The notes beneath the pieces are model-generated. The model worked only from the letters and a program-made list of their open reading frames with translations. It was not told the origin of the DNA and searched no databases. The position numbers and the translations under genes were made by a program. From positions 310,001 through 374,000 of the forward strand of contig FOLJ01000003.1 in the NCBI GenBank assembly GCA_900112325.1: DNA of 64,000 bases, written 5' to 3'. Source of the stretch: Micromonospora sediminimaris (GTDB lineage: Bacteria > Actinomycetota > Actinomycetes > Mycobacteriales > Micromonosporaceae). Shown here piece by piece: positions 25,831 through 34,201 of the stretch (positions are counted from its first letter, which is position 1; each line of letters opens with the position of its first letter).

Positions 25831-27033
25831 ATGCGCCGGGCGCCCGCCCTCACCGTTCTCCTCGGCACCGTCTTCCTGGACATGCTCGGGCTCGGCCTGA
25901 TCGTGCCGATCGTGCCGGCCCTGATGACCTCGATCACCGAGGACGCCGCGGCAGCTGTCTTCTGGTCCGGCCTGCTCGGCTCGGTCTACGGGCTGCTCCA
26001 GTTCGTGGTCTCGCCGCTGCTCGGGCGGCTGTCCGACCGCCACGGCCGCCGTCCGGTCCTGCTCGCGTCGTTGACCTGCCTCGGCGTCGACTGGTTGGCC
26101 CACGCGGCATCGCCAAGCCCGTGGGCCCTGCTGGTGTTCCACGCTGCCGCCGGTGCCTGCGCGGCGACGTACACAGTGGTCAACGCCTACATCGCAGACG
26201 TCACGGAACCCGGGGCGCGGGCCCAGGCGTACGGGCTGATCGGCGCCGCGTTCGGGCTCGGCTTCGTTGCCGGTCCGGTCCTCGGTGGCCTGCTCGGCGC
26301 CGTCGACGTACGCTTGCCCTTCGTCGCCGCCGCCGTGCTGTGCTTCGCCAACGCCGCGTACGGCTGGTTCGTCCTGCCGGAGTCACGACCCGGTGACCCG
26401 AGCACCCCGGTGACCCTGCGGCTGGCGAACCCGATCGGTGCCATCGCTGCCGTCCTGCGCCGACCGGTGCTCGGTCGCCTTGCCCGCGCCCGATTCTGCG
26501 CCGACGTCGCCAGGATGACGCACCAGTCGACCTGGACGTTCTACCTCACCCACCAGTTCGCCTTCAGCACCACCCAGATCGGGCTCGTGCTGGCCGTATC
26601 CGCGCTCGCCGGCGTGGTCTACCAGGCCCGAGCCGTGGGACCGGTGGTGCGCCGTCTCGGCGACAAACGTGCCGCAGTGGCCGGCAGCCTCCTCGGCCTC
26701 GTCTCGCTGTCCGGTACGGCGTTCGTGTCCGTGCCGTGGCTGCTCTATCTCATGTGCGCAGTCGGCGTGCTCGGCTCGCTCGCGGGTGCCGCCGCACAGT
26801 CGTGGATCTCCCGCAGTGTGCGGGCCGACGAACAGGGCACCGTGCAGGGCGCGCTGACCGGCATCGGCGCCGTGGCGGAAACCGTCGTGCCGATCACGGC
26901 CGGAGTGGCGTTCGGCTGGTCGCTGACGTACGCGTCACCGGGCTTGGTTTATCTCGGCGCGGCCGTCTTTGCGGCCGGGTCGGCGCTGCTGCTGGCCGCA
27001 ACGCCCGACGTCGTGCCAAGAGCGATGGGATAG
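25831..27033 (+). CDS. MFS efflux transporter (TCR/Tet-like, DHA1 family)
   Basis: 400 residues with 12 predicted helices. Motif A of DHA1 drug/H+ antiporters is seen between helices 2 and 3 (SPLLGRLSDRHGRRPVLLAS), and the helix 5 motif C-like region is GAAFGLGFVAGPVLGGLLG. Its N-terminus resembles TetA(G)-type and MdtG-type pumps. It exports a small drug or metabolite using the proton gradient. AGGAG lies 8 bases before ATG 25831. No regulator is adjacent on the same strand. Substrate unknown. Confidence 0.9.
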   Translation: MRRAPALTVLLGTVFLDMLGLGLIVPIVPALMTSITEDAAAAVFWSGLLGSVYGLLQFVVSPLLGRLSDRHGRRPVLLASLTCLGVDWLAHAASPSPWALLVFHAAAGACAATYTVVNAYIADVTEPGARAQAYGLIGAAFGLGFVAGPVLGGLLGAVDVRLPFVAAAVLCFANAAYGWFVLPESRPGDPSTPVTLRLANPIGAIAAVLRRPVLGRLARARFCADVARMTHQSTWTFYLTHQFAFSTTQIGLVLAVSALAGVVYQARAVGPVVRRLGDKRAAVAGSLLGLVSLSGTAFVSVPWLLYLMCAVGVLGSLAGAAAQSWISRSVRADEQGTVQGALTGIGAVAETVVPITAGVAFGWSLTYASPGLVYLGAAVFAAGSALLLAATPDVVPRAMG

Positions 27034-27034
27034 G

Positions 27035-27441
27035 TCAGGTGTCGGTCGGTCGCCACAGCCAGCGCAGCGCGGCGGGTAGGAGGACGCCACCGTGGTTGGG
27101 GCTGTGGCCACCGTCGCCGAGCACGAGCCGGAAGTCGTAGCCGGCCTCGGCCAGGGCGGCCGCGACACGCAGGTTGTGGGAGAGCCAGTTGCGGGGCGGC
27201 TCGTTCCAGTGCAGATCCCGATGACCGGCCTGCATGAAGACGCGTAGCGGCTTGCGGGCTTCGTTGGCGATGAGTTCCGGGTACGGATTGCCGCCGGGCA
27301 TCTGGGCGAAGCTGGACAGGCAGCACAGCACCCGCCGGAACCTGTCCGGGCGCAGCCAGGCGACGGTGAACGCGGCCGGATGCCGGTACTGAGCCCGGCG
27401 ACTCCGGCACCGAGGACGACAACGTCCGGACGTACGGTCAT
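27035..27441 (-). pseudogene. Deletion remnant: oxidoreductase N-terminus joined to esterase C-terminus
   Basis: ATG 27441, overlapping the TetR gene's TGA (ATGA), starts MTVRPDVVVLGAGVAGLST, a typical FAD-binding GxGxxG N-terminus, but homology stops after ~19 codons. From about 27390 the sequence in another frame, down to the stop at 27035, reads QYRHPAAFTVAWLRPDRF...FMQAGHRDLHWNEPPRNWL...DGGHSPNHGG, the C-terminal ~118 residues of an alpha/beta-hydrolase of the enterochelin-esterase type, including its Asp/His region. The original frame instead runs through meaningless sequence. A deletion therefore fused two genes out of frame. It is not expected to make an active enzyme. Confidence 0.75.
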
Positions 27442-28037
27442 GAAGGCTCCCGCACCGTCGCGGCGGTCGTCAGGGCGGTGATGGCGCGGCGGATGCGGCT
27501 GGCCGCTGCCGGGTCGTCTCCGTCGGTGAGGGCGATGTGGTGCAGCGCCCCGACCACCGCCACGGCCAGCGCCTCGGTGTCGGCGGCTGCGGGTAGCCGC
27601 CCGATGTGCCGCTCGGCGGTCAGGTAGCCGGCGACGGTGCGTTCGAGCGCCGACAGTGCGGCGCTTCCACCGCCCAGCACCGCTTCGACGGCTTGCGTCA
27701 GGGGCGGCCGGTACGCGAACAGCCGGGTGACGGCGAGCAGCGTGATCATCGGGGTGGCGAGCAGCGTCTCACTGAGATTCGCGTCGAGGGTGCCGGTGCC
27801 GGCGCGGTCGGGGAGCCCGGCCACGGCGGCGGCGATCTGGAAGCTCCGGTCGACCGCGTAGCCGGTCAGGAAGTCGTCGAAGCTGGCGAAGTGGGCGAAC
27901 AGCAGCCCCGTGGCGACGCCACCCTCCCGCGTCACGGCCCGGCTGGTGAGCTGGCTGGGCCCCGCAGTCGCGATCAGGCGTTCCGCGGCGGCGAAGAGGT
28001 GCTGCCGAGGCTCGGTGATGGCGACTCCGCGTGGCAT
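27438..28037 (-). CDS. TetR family transcriptional regulator
   Basis: 199 residues. The N-terminal HTH is at about residues 10-55 (RQHLFAAAERLIATAGPSQLTSRAVTREGGVATGLLFAHFASFDDFL), with a helical ligand domain after it. It lies divergent to the monooxygenase at 28117, with two TGAGC-N4-GCTCA operators between them, so it very likely represses that gene and itself. The ligand is probably a substrate of the oxygenase or an antibiotic. Its own downstream partner is a broken remnant. Confidence 0.9.
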   Translation of the reverse strand: MPRGVAITEPRQHLFAAAERLIATAGPSQLTSRAVTREGGVATGLLFAHFASFDDFLTGYAVDRSFQIAAAVAGLPDRAGTGTLDANLSETLLATPMITLLAVTRLFAYRPPLTQAVEAVLGGGSAALSALERTVAGYLTAERHIGRLPAAADTEALAVAVVGALHHIALTDGDDPAAASRIRRAITALTTAATVREPS

Positions 28038-28066
28038 GTCGGCAGTCTACGCAACTTGCGCCCGGA

Positions 28067-28101
28067 TGAGCATGCGCTCATCATGTTTGAGCAAACGCTC
28101 A
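28067..28101. promoter_or_regulatory. Twin TetR operator
   Basis: Two copies of the dyad TGAGC-N4-GCTCA, at 28067-28080 and 28088-28101, start 21 bp apart, two helical turns. They lie between the divergent tetR-type and monooxygenase genes, the second copy 15 bp before the monooxygenase ATG. Confidence 0.8.
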
Positions 28102-28116
28102 TACCTGGGGGTTCGA

Positions 28117-29274
28117 ATGAAGCGAACGGTGATCGTCGGTGCCGGCATAGCTGGTCTCGCCACCGCCCTGCGACTGGCACGCGACGGGTGGCAGCCGATC
28201 GTCGTGGAACGTGCCCCGGTCCGGCGCAGTGGTGGCTACCTGGTGAACCTGCTCGGCGGGGGCTATGACGCCGTCGAGCGGCTCGGTCTGGTTCCCGCCC
28301 TCGCCGAGCACGCGCTTGGCCCGTTCACCACCGTGCTGGTCCGAGCGGACGGTCGGCCGAAGCTCACGGTGCCCTCGGTCGTCGCGGAGGCGGCACTGGG
28401 CCCCCGCACCTTGACGGTGTTCCGGGGTGATCTGGAGGACGTGCTGTACGAGGCGGTACGCGATCGGGCCGAGATCCGCTTCGGGACCACCGTCGAGTCC
28501 GTGGACCAGGATGCCGACCGGGTGGTGGTCAGGCTCAGCGACGGCACCACCGAGGAGGCCGATCTGCTCGTCGGCGCCGACGGCGTGCATTCCGCGACCC
28601 GGACGACCCTGTTCGGCACCGGCCATCGGGTCGACCTGCCGTACGTGGTGGCGGCCTTCCCGCTAATCCGTCCGCCCGAGGCCGTGCCCGCGTCGTCTGC
28701 CACCACGTTCATCGGTCCGGGACGTACGGCGGCAATCGTCAACCTGGGCCCGCGCCGGTCCTCGGCCTTCTTCACTTACCGTTGTGCGGACCCGGAGCGG
28801 GAACTGCAACGCGGGCCGGTGCCCGCGTTGCGCGCGGCCTTCGGGGACGTGGCCGGCGGCGTACCCGAGGCACTGCGTGACCTGGAGGCCGAGCCGGTCA
28901 ACGCCTACTTCGACCGGGTCAGCCAGGTGGACCTGCCGCAGTGGAGCAGCGGTCGGACGGTTCTCCTCGGTGACGCGGCCTGGTGTGTCAGCCTCTTCGC
29001 CGGGCACGGCGCGGCCCTGGCGCTCGCCGGTGCCGACCAGCTCGGCACCGCCCTGGGGCGACACGGCGACGACGTCCGGTCGGCGCTGACCGAGTGGGAG
29101 ACCGGCCTGCGCGCCGAGGTCGTCAAGCGGCAGGCGCTCGCCCGCCGGGGCATGTACCAGTACGCGCCACCGAGTCGCCTGCACGTCTGGCTGAACGAGG
29201 TCACGATCCGGGTGCTCACCCTGCCCGGCATCCGTGGCCTCGTCCGTCGCGGCATCGAACGCCAGAACCGGTGA
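28117..29274 (+). CDS. FAD-dependent monooxygenase (PHBH fold, TetX-like)
   Basis: 385 residues. The Rossmann FAD motif is VIVGAGIAGLATALRLARDG at the N-terminus, the middle DG motif is EADLLVGADGVHSATRT, and the GD motif is GRTVLLGDAAWCVSLFAGHGAALALAGADQL. This is a class A flavoprotein hydroxylase. Members act on aromatic substrates or inactivate antibiotics such as tetracyclines and rifamycins. A divergent TetR regulator with paired operators and an MFS pump within 1.1 kb make a drug-response role plausible but unproven. ATG 28117 has GGGGG upstream. Confidence 0.9.
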   Translation: MKRTVIVGAGIAGLATALRLARDGWQPIVVERAPVRRSGGYLVNLLGGGYDAVERLGLVPALAEHALGPFTTVLVRADGRPKLTVPSVVAEAALGPRTLTVFRGDLEDVLYEAVRDRAEIRFGTTVESVDQDADRVVVRLSDGTTEEADLLVGADGVHSATRTTLFGTGHRVDLPYVVAAFPLIRPPEAVPASSATTFIGPGRTAAIVNLGPRRSSAFFTYRCADPERELQRGPVPALRAAFGDVAGGVPEALRDLEAEPVNAYFDRVSQVDLPQWSSGRTVLLGDAAWCVSLFAGHGAALALAGADQLGTALGRHGDDVRSALTEWETGLRAEVVKRQALARRGMYQYAPPSRLHVWLNEVTIRVLTLPGIRGLVRRGIERQNR

Positions 29275-29303
29275 TCGTGCCGCCGGTCCCGGCGCGCGGC
29301 CGG

Positions 29304-30146
29304 TCAGCCGTACGGGTCGAAGGGGATCCCGGCCGGCTTGGCGGCGTTGAGCAGGTACTCGAACGAGCCATCCTTGATCTTGATGGTGGCGGCGCCGAAG
29401 TCGGCGTCCATCAGCCGGCTGCGCAGCTCGGTGCTGGGCCAGCCGTTCCAGTCCACCACGGGTGGGTAGTGCCAGACGTGGTAGTGGTTCTCCGGCGGCT
29501 CGTCGTTGTTGTTGGCGAGGCGGAAGAAATGCGTCGACGCGCCGTCCTTGTGGTAGACGACCTTCGGGTGGGTGCCGTCGAACCGTACCTGGGCGCGCGG
29601 GTAGGTGCGCCGGCTGCTGTGTTGGGTGGTGCTGACGTACTCGACCCGGTTGGCCGCCTGGTCGACCCAGGAGATGACGTGCTCCCAGTCGTGCCGGTGG
29701 CCGCCGAGACCGCTGCCGTGCACGGCCTGGTCCTTCTCGAAGTAGCTGGCGTAGACGATCGCGCACCAGCCGTTGTTGCACTTGGACCGGGCGTACGACT
29801 GCGACATGTCCAGGTCGGAGCGGTCCCGGCAGCTGCCGTTGATCGCCCCGGTGGTCCGTAGCCCGCCGTTGATCGTGCCGTCCGGGCTGATCGCGGAGAC
29901 GGCGTAGCAGCCGTCGGTGTCGTAGTCGTAGGCGGGTGAGAACGACGACTCGTAGCCGCCGGCGTTGGGCGGCAGGTTGGGCAGTGAGCTGGCGTGAGCC
30001 GGTGCCGCCGGGACCAGCACGCCCAGGACGGTTAGTCCAGCGACGAGCCGGCCCAGCCCTCGCCGGCCACGGCTACCAGACCGGCGCGGCGGTTGGCCGG
30101 CGGCGAGCGTCGGCGGGGGAGCGGACGGTGATGACGCAGATTTCAT
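29304..30146 (-). CDS. Secreted NPP1/NLP-family protein (Nep1-like)
   Basis: 280 residues. A long basic N-terminus and hydrophobic LVAGLTVLGVLVPAAPAHA form a signal peptide. The mature protein carries the NLP hallmark heptapeptide GHRHDWE at 149-155 and surrounding family features (YASYFEKDQ upstream; HYHVWHYPPVVDWNGWPS near the end), with four cysteines in the N-terminal half. NLPs bind plant sphingolipid (GIPC) head groups and lyse or trigger plant cells, and are found mainly in oomycetes, fungi and some bacteria. ATG 30146 is only about 10 bases from a TATAGAT-like box, suggesting a short leader. Cytotoxic ability is not shown by sequence alone. Confidence 0.9.
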   Translation of the reverse strand: MKSASSPSAPPPTLAAGQPPRRSGSRGRRGLGRLVAGLTVLGVLVPAAPAHASSLPNLPPNAGGYESSFSPAYDYDTDGCYAVSAISPDGTINGGLRTTGAINGSCRDRSDLDMSQSYARSKCNNGWCAIVYASYFEKDQAVHGSGLGGHRHDWEHVISWVDQAANRVEYVSTTQHSSRRTYPRAQVRFDGTHPKVVYHKDGASTHFFRLANNNDEPPENHYHVWHYPPVVDWNGWPSTELRSRLMDADFGAATIKIKDGSFEYLLNAAKPAGIPFDPYG

Positions 30147-30147
30147 G

Positions 30148-30159
30148 GATATCTATATC
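30148..30159. promoter_or_regulatory. AT-rich dyad before NLP gene
   Basis: GATATCTATATC, a GATAT/ATATC dyad, lies directly before the start codon of the leftward NLP gene. It is strikingly AT-rich for this genome and overlaps the likely -10 region, so it may be an operator, for example for a PadR- or GntR-type regulator. Confidence 0.4.
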
Positions 30160-30249
30160 GCACGTCCGGGTGGGAGGGTCAACGCCAAACATGAGGACGG
30201 CTCATTAACGGTCGGTGGGCGGCGCTCACCGACCCGGTGGACGGTGGGA

Positions 30250-30906
30250 TCACGCCGTGGGGCACCGGCCGAGCAGAATTGGCACACCGTCGCCGGTCAG
30301 GTCCGCGCAGTAGGCCCGCCGCCCGGTCATCGCCATCGTCAGCGCGAGCGTGCCACCGGACACCAGCGGCCCGGAACCGGTGGCGAAGGGGCCGTCCGTC
30401 GCCGCCAGGCGCAACCCATCGATCCGACCCTTGGCCGGCACGGTGAGGTCGGAGCCGGCGAAGTACTCGGCTACCTGGGTGAGGGTCTCGATCGGGTACG
30501 GGCGCTCCAGCCCCAGAGGGCGGCGGATGTCCTCGCCGTGCACGACCTGCTCGCCGAGCATCGCCAACACCGGCAGGGGTGGCTTGGTGGTGCTGGTGAC
30601 GATCCCGCGGAACCTGTCGAGGGTGTCGTCGGGGGTGTCGCCCAGTTGCTCCCGGAGTCGCATGAGCACCTGCCGGTCGAAGTCCCATCGGCATCGGATC
30701 ACGCCCAGCATCCAGCGCGCGGGGTTCAGGCTCGCCGCCGCGGTGAGATGGGCGAGGACCTCACGCACCGTCAGACCTGTGCAGAGCGACGGAGTGGCCC
30801 ACCGGTCGGCGGTCAGGCCGGCGAGGTCGTCGGCCAGTGCCGCCCGTTCCGCGTGGACCAGCGACCAGACGGCGATGCGGTCACGTTTCGCAGTGTTCTC
30901 GGTCAT
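30250..30906 (-). CDS. Maleylpyruvate isomerase-family mycothiol-dependent protein
   Basis: 218 residues of the DinB-like MDMPI fold. The N-terminal signature is present (VHAERAALADDLAGLTADRWATPSLCTGLTVREVLAHL), with the metal-binding histidine in REVLAHLTA, and the later GEQVVHGEDIRRPLG segment supplies further histidines. The family contains mycothiol-dependent isomerases and transferases; many members have unknown substrates. AGGAGG lies 8 bases before ATG 30906. It is a single gene, with no aromatic-degradation genes beside it. Confidence 0.87.
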   Translation of the reverse strand: MTENTAKRDRIAVWSLVHAERAALADDLAGLTADRWATPSLCTGLTVREVLAHLTAAASLNPARWMLGVIRCRWDFDRQVLMRLREQLGDTPDDTLDRFRGIVTSTTKPPLPVLAMLGEQVVHGEDIRRPLGLERPYPIETLTQVAEYFAGSDLTVPAKGRIDGLRLAATDGPFATGSGPLVSGGTLALTMAMTGRRAYCADLTGDGVPILLGRCPTA

Positions 30907-31105
30907 GCAGTGAACCTCCTGTGGTGGCCGCCGTCACGTCGTGCGATCAGGGTCCGACGAACGGCCCAGCCGTGCCGTGTCGAGAGAAAAGACTCCGGCC
31001 GTCGGGCAGAATCGTCGCTCGTGACCGGCCCTCCTTCCGAGGCGGCTGCCGGGGTGACCGCCCCAGGCCGAGGATCCGGTCCTGGCTCGACACCATCGCC
31101 ACCCG

Positions 31106-31732
31106 CTAGATCACCAGGGTGTCCTCGCGGCCGGTGCGGCGGCGGACGTGACCACGCCACCCGGCGAGCAGGGCGATCAAGGTCCAGCCGCTGACGCCGA
31201 GCAGGAGCGCGATCAGCTTGCCGCCGGAGTCGACCCGGTCGGCGTCCTGGAGGGTGAGCTCCCCGTCCGGGTCGGTAAGCACGCTGAGCCGCTCGCCGAT
31301 CCGGTAACCGGGGTCACTGCCCTGGTAGACAAGCGGTTCCGCAAGGGGCCCGGTCGCGCCCGAAAGGGCGAAGGTGTGCCGGCTGCCGTCGGCGTGTGCG
31401 TCGACGACGGTGACCTCCTGGCGTACGCCGCGCTGTTCGAGCGCCAGGTCGGGGGCGAGCTGCACCGAACCGACGAGGACGAAGAGGGCCGGGAGGAAGG
31501 AGAGGAAGGCCAGCCAGGCCGCCCGGTGCAGGAGGCGGACGGCGAACACGAAGGCCAGCGACAGGACGATGCCGGTCCCGATCGCGACAGCCCTGGTGCC
31601 AGCGGCGGCGTACCCGATGCCGGTGTTAAGCCCGGCGATGACGAACCCGGACAGCACCAGCAGCGCCGTCCGGCGGGCCGAGGCAGCGGCCGTCCAGGCA
31701 CCGGTCATCCCGGTTACGGCGTTCGCAGACAC
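31106..31732 (-). CDS. DUF3592-type membrane protein
   Basis: 208 residues from GTG 31732 (an ATG at 31708 is also possible). Three hydrophobic N-terminal helices, an extracytoplasmic beta-rich segment of about 70 residues (VRQEVTVVDAHADGSRHTFALSG...YRIGERLSVLTDPDGELTLQDA) and a final helix match the DUF3592 layout. Function unknown. It stands alone between the mycothiol enzyme and the two-component operon. Confidence 0.8.
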   Translation of the reverse strand: MSANAVTGMTGAWTAAASARRTALLVLSGFVIAGLNTGIGYAAAGTRAVAIGTGIVLSLAFVFAVRLLHRAAWLAFLSFLPALFVLVGSVQLAPDLALEQRGVRQEVTVVDAHADGSRHTFALSGATGPLAEPLVYQGSDPGYRIGERLSVLTDPDGELTLQDADRVDSGGKLIALLLGVSGWTLIALLAGWRGHVRRRTGREDTLVI

Positions 31733-31810
31733 GTCGGAGATCGTAGCCGCGGTCGTCGAGATCGAATCGCCGGCCGCGACCGACCTTCCGCCCGTCGCCG
31801 CGGGGCCGGC

Positions 31811-32692
31811 TCAGCGCGTCGCGGCCAGGGTCACCGGCACCGCGACCACCTTCGTACGGGAGCCGTCGACCGCCGACACCTCGTACACCTCGATGGTGCC
31901 GCTCTGCTCGGCCGACAGCCGGTATCTCACGGCGACCCGGTACCCGCCCCGGCAGCCGTTGCCGCAGGTGGCGGTGGTGAAGGCGGTGGCGAGTTGGCGG
32001 CCGGCGGCGTCAAGCACCCGGACATTGACCGTCGCCTCGAAGACGTCGGCGCTGCCGGTGACGGTGACCGGGCTGGTCACCCGGCCGGCGATGACCGGGC
32101 CGGTGACCACGATCGGTGGCAGCAGGTCGGCGTGGTCGGCACGGCCGGCCGGTGCGGCGGTGCCGAAGTCGACCTGTCGCACGGTGGGAAACTGGGTGAG
32201 GGTGTAGACCACCTGCGCCTCACGGAGCCGGGCGGTGACCGGGTCGGCCACGACGGCCAGCCGGACGGTGGCGACACCGGCGACGATCCGGCTCACCTCG
32301 GCGCCGTCCGGCAGCAGGGTGACCAGACCGGCGTCGGCCTCCCGCCGGGTCGGCCCGGCGGCCAGCTCGGCCAGGGCCAGCCGGGAGGTGGCCACCGTGG
32401 CGGGTCGGGTGCGTCGGGTCGGGACGAGCCGCCCGTCACGGACGTACCACAGCTCAAGGGTGAGGGTCTCCGGCCGGGCGACGCCGGTGGCGCGCGTGCC
32501 GGGCGTGGTCGGTGCGGGGGCGTCGGTGGGCAGCGTCGGTGCAATGGGGGCGGACGGGCCGACGCTTGTGGGAGCTGGCACGACCGGCGCGGCGGCGGTG
32601 GGCGCTGGCCCGAGCGAGCCTGACCGCGACGGCGCGCACCCGGCGACCAGCAGCACCAGCGCGATCAGCGTCGCGGATCGGCATCGGCTCAT
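31811..32692 (-). CDS. GerMN/Gmad2 lipoprotein of a two-component operon
   Basis: 293 residues. The signal peptide ends in LLVAGC (lipobox). After a Pro/Thr linker come a GerMN-like domain (residues ~80-175; LELWYVRDGRLVPTRR...RLALAELAAGPT) and an immunoglobulin-like Gmad2 domain (VTGPVIAGRVTSPVTVTGSADVFEATVNVRV...). It is membrane-anchored outside the cell. The start overlaps the kinase stop by ATGA, making RR-HK-lipoprotein one operon. The layout recalls MtrA-MtrB-LpqB, where LpqB also has a GerMN domain and modulates the kinase. Confidence 0.88.
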   Translation of the reverse strand: MSRCRSATLIALVLLVAGCAPSRSGSLGPAPTAAAPVVPAPTSVGPSAPIAPTLPTDAPAPTTPGTRATGVARPETLTLELWYVRDGRLVPTRRTRPATVATSRLALAELAAGPTRREADAGLVTLLPDGAEVSRIVAGVATVRLAVVADPVTARLREAQVVYTLTQFPTVRQVDFGTAAPAGRADHADLLPPIVVTGPVIAGRVTSPVTVTGSADVFEATVNVRVLDAAGRQLATAFTTATCGNGCRGGYRVAVRYRLSAEQSGTIEVYEVSAVDGSRTKVVAVPVTLAATR

Positions 32693-34188
32693 CCGGTGCC
32701 GCCCGTCAGCTCGGAGCCGCCGACGTCGGGGGGTAGCCCCGCAGACGCCCGTCCGGGTCCGGTGCGCTCTGCGGACGGGACGCCTGCGGGCGCGATGTCG
32801 GGCAGGTCGAGGCGGAACCGGGTGCCGGTGCCGGGGGTGCTGTGCACGGTCAATCGGCCGCCGAGCAGCCGGGCGTTCTCCAGGGCGATGGCCAGACCGA
32901 GCCCGCTACCGCCGCCGGATCGCGCCGGGTCGACCTTGTGGAACCGGTCGAACAGCCGGGGCAGGTGCTCCGCCGGGATTCCCGGCCCCCGGTCGTCGAC
33001 GTCGATCTGCACCCGGTCACCGGCCCGGGCCGTCCGCACCCGCACCTCACCGCCACCGTGCTGCACCGCGTTGGCGATCAGGTTGCCCAGCACCCGCTCC
33101 AGTCGGCGCGGGTCGGTGCGAAGGCGCAGCGCGTCGCCGTCGACCGTGACCCGGTCGGGCCAGCCGCGAGCGGCCACGATCCGGCGTACCAGGTCTGGTG
33201 CGTCCACGTCGGTCACGTGCACCGCCTCCCGCCCGGCGTCCAGCCGGGAGATCTCCATCAGGTCCTCCACCAGGTGACGCAACCGGACCACGTCGATGAC
33301 CAGCAGCTCACCGGCGCGCCGGGCATCGGTGGGCAACTGGTCGAGGTGGTCGCGCAGCAGCGAGGCCGCGCCGACCAGGGCGGTCACCGGGGTACGCAGC
33401 TCGTGCGCCACGTCGGCCGTGAACCGCCGCTCGCGTTCCTGTGCGTGGTGCAGGGCGGTGATCTTCGCCTCCAACGCCTCGGCCATCTCGTTGAACGACG
33501 CCGCCCACCCGCTGAACTCGTCCCGTCCGGCCACCGGCAGCCGGGTGGCGAGCAGGCCCTCCGTGATGGCTCGCGCGGCCCGGCTGGCCCGCCCCACCGG
33601 TTCCAGGGTGCGCCGGGCGAGGGTGTGCCCGACCGTGGCGGCGAGCAGCACCACAAGCACCCAGCCGGCGGCGAGCGCGTTGCGGAGCTGCTCCAACCCG
33701 GCCGCGAGGTCGTTCTCGTCGGTGATCACGTACAGCTCGGCGGTCGAGCCGGGAATCCGTCCGCCCACCACGAGCAGCCGCGTCGGTCCGGAGCCGCGCT
33801 GGTAGCCGAGCTGCCCGGCTGCCACGGTGCTGCGCAGCCGCTCGGTCAGGTGCGGCGCGTACGCCGGGTCCGACGGCCAGGTGTTCCCGGCGATCAGCAC
33901 CACGTGCCGGTCGCTGCCCTCGAAGCTGGTCAGCAGGTCGCTGCGGCGCTGCTCGGTCAGCGGCAGGAACTGCCCGGCGAGCACCAGCCGGTAGCGGGCG
34001 TCGGCCGCGGCGGCGTGCAACGACGCGTCGTAGCGGGCCTGGTGTAGCAGCAGGTACGACCCACCGGCGAGCACTCCGGCGGAGATTCCGGCGACCAGCA
34101 CGAACGCGATGGTCAGCCGGCGGCGCAGCCGGCCGGGACGGACGGTCGGTGATCCTGCCGTCGTCTCCCGTGCTGGCGTTGCACCCAT
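32689..34188 (-). CDS. Two-component sensor histidine kinase
   Basis: 499 residues. Helix 1 is at about 25-47 and helix 2 at about 168-190, flanking an extracellular sensor region of ~120 residues. HAMP is followed by HisKA with the phospho-acceptor H262 (ADVAHELRTP) and a HATPase domain with N, G1 (DDRGPGIP) and G2 (GGGSGLGLAIA) boxes. It is the partner of the response regulator upstream (13-bp gap) and of the lipoprotein downstream (4-bp overlap). The signal sensed is unknown. Confidence 0.94.
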   Translation of the reverse strand: MGATPARETTAGSPTVRPGRLRRRLTIAFVLVAGISAGVLAGGSYLLLHQARYDASLHAAAADARYRLVLAGQFLPLTEQRRSDLLTSFEGSDRHVVLIAGNTWPSDPAYAPHLTERLRSTVAAGQLGYQRGSGPTRLLVVGGRIPGSTAELYVITDENDLAAGLEQLRNALAAGWVLVVLLAATVGHTLARRTLEPVGRASRAARAITEGLLATRLPVAGRDEFSGWAASFNEMAEALEAKITALHHAQERERRFTADVAHELRTPVTALVGAASLLRDHLDQLPTDARRAGELLVIDVVRLRHLVEDLMEISRLDAGREAVHVTDVDAPDLVRRIVAARGWPDRVTVDGDALRLRTDPRRLERVLGNLIANAVQHGGGEVRVRTARAGDRVQIDVDDRGPGIPAEHLPRLFDRFHKVDPARSGGGSGLGLAIALENARLLGGRLTVHSTPGTGTRFRLDLPDIAPAGVPSAERTGPGRASAGLPPDVGGSELTGGTG

Positions 34189-34201
34189 CGCCGTCGGCCG
34201 C

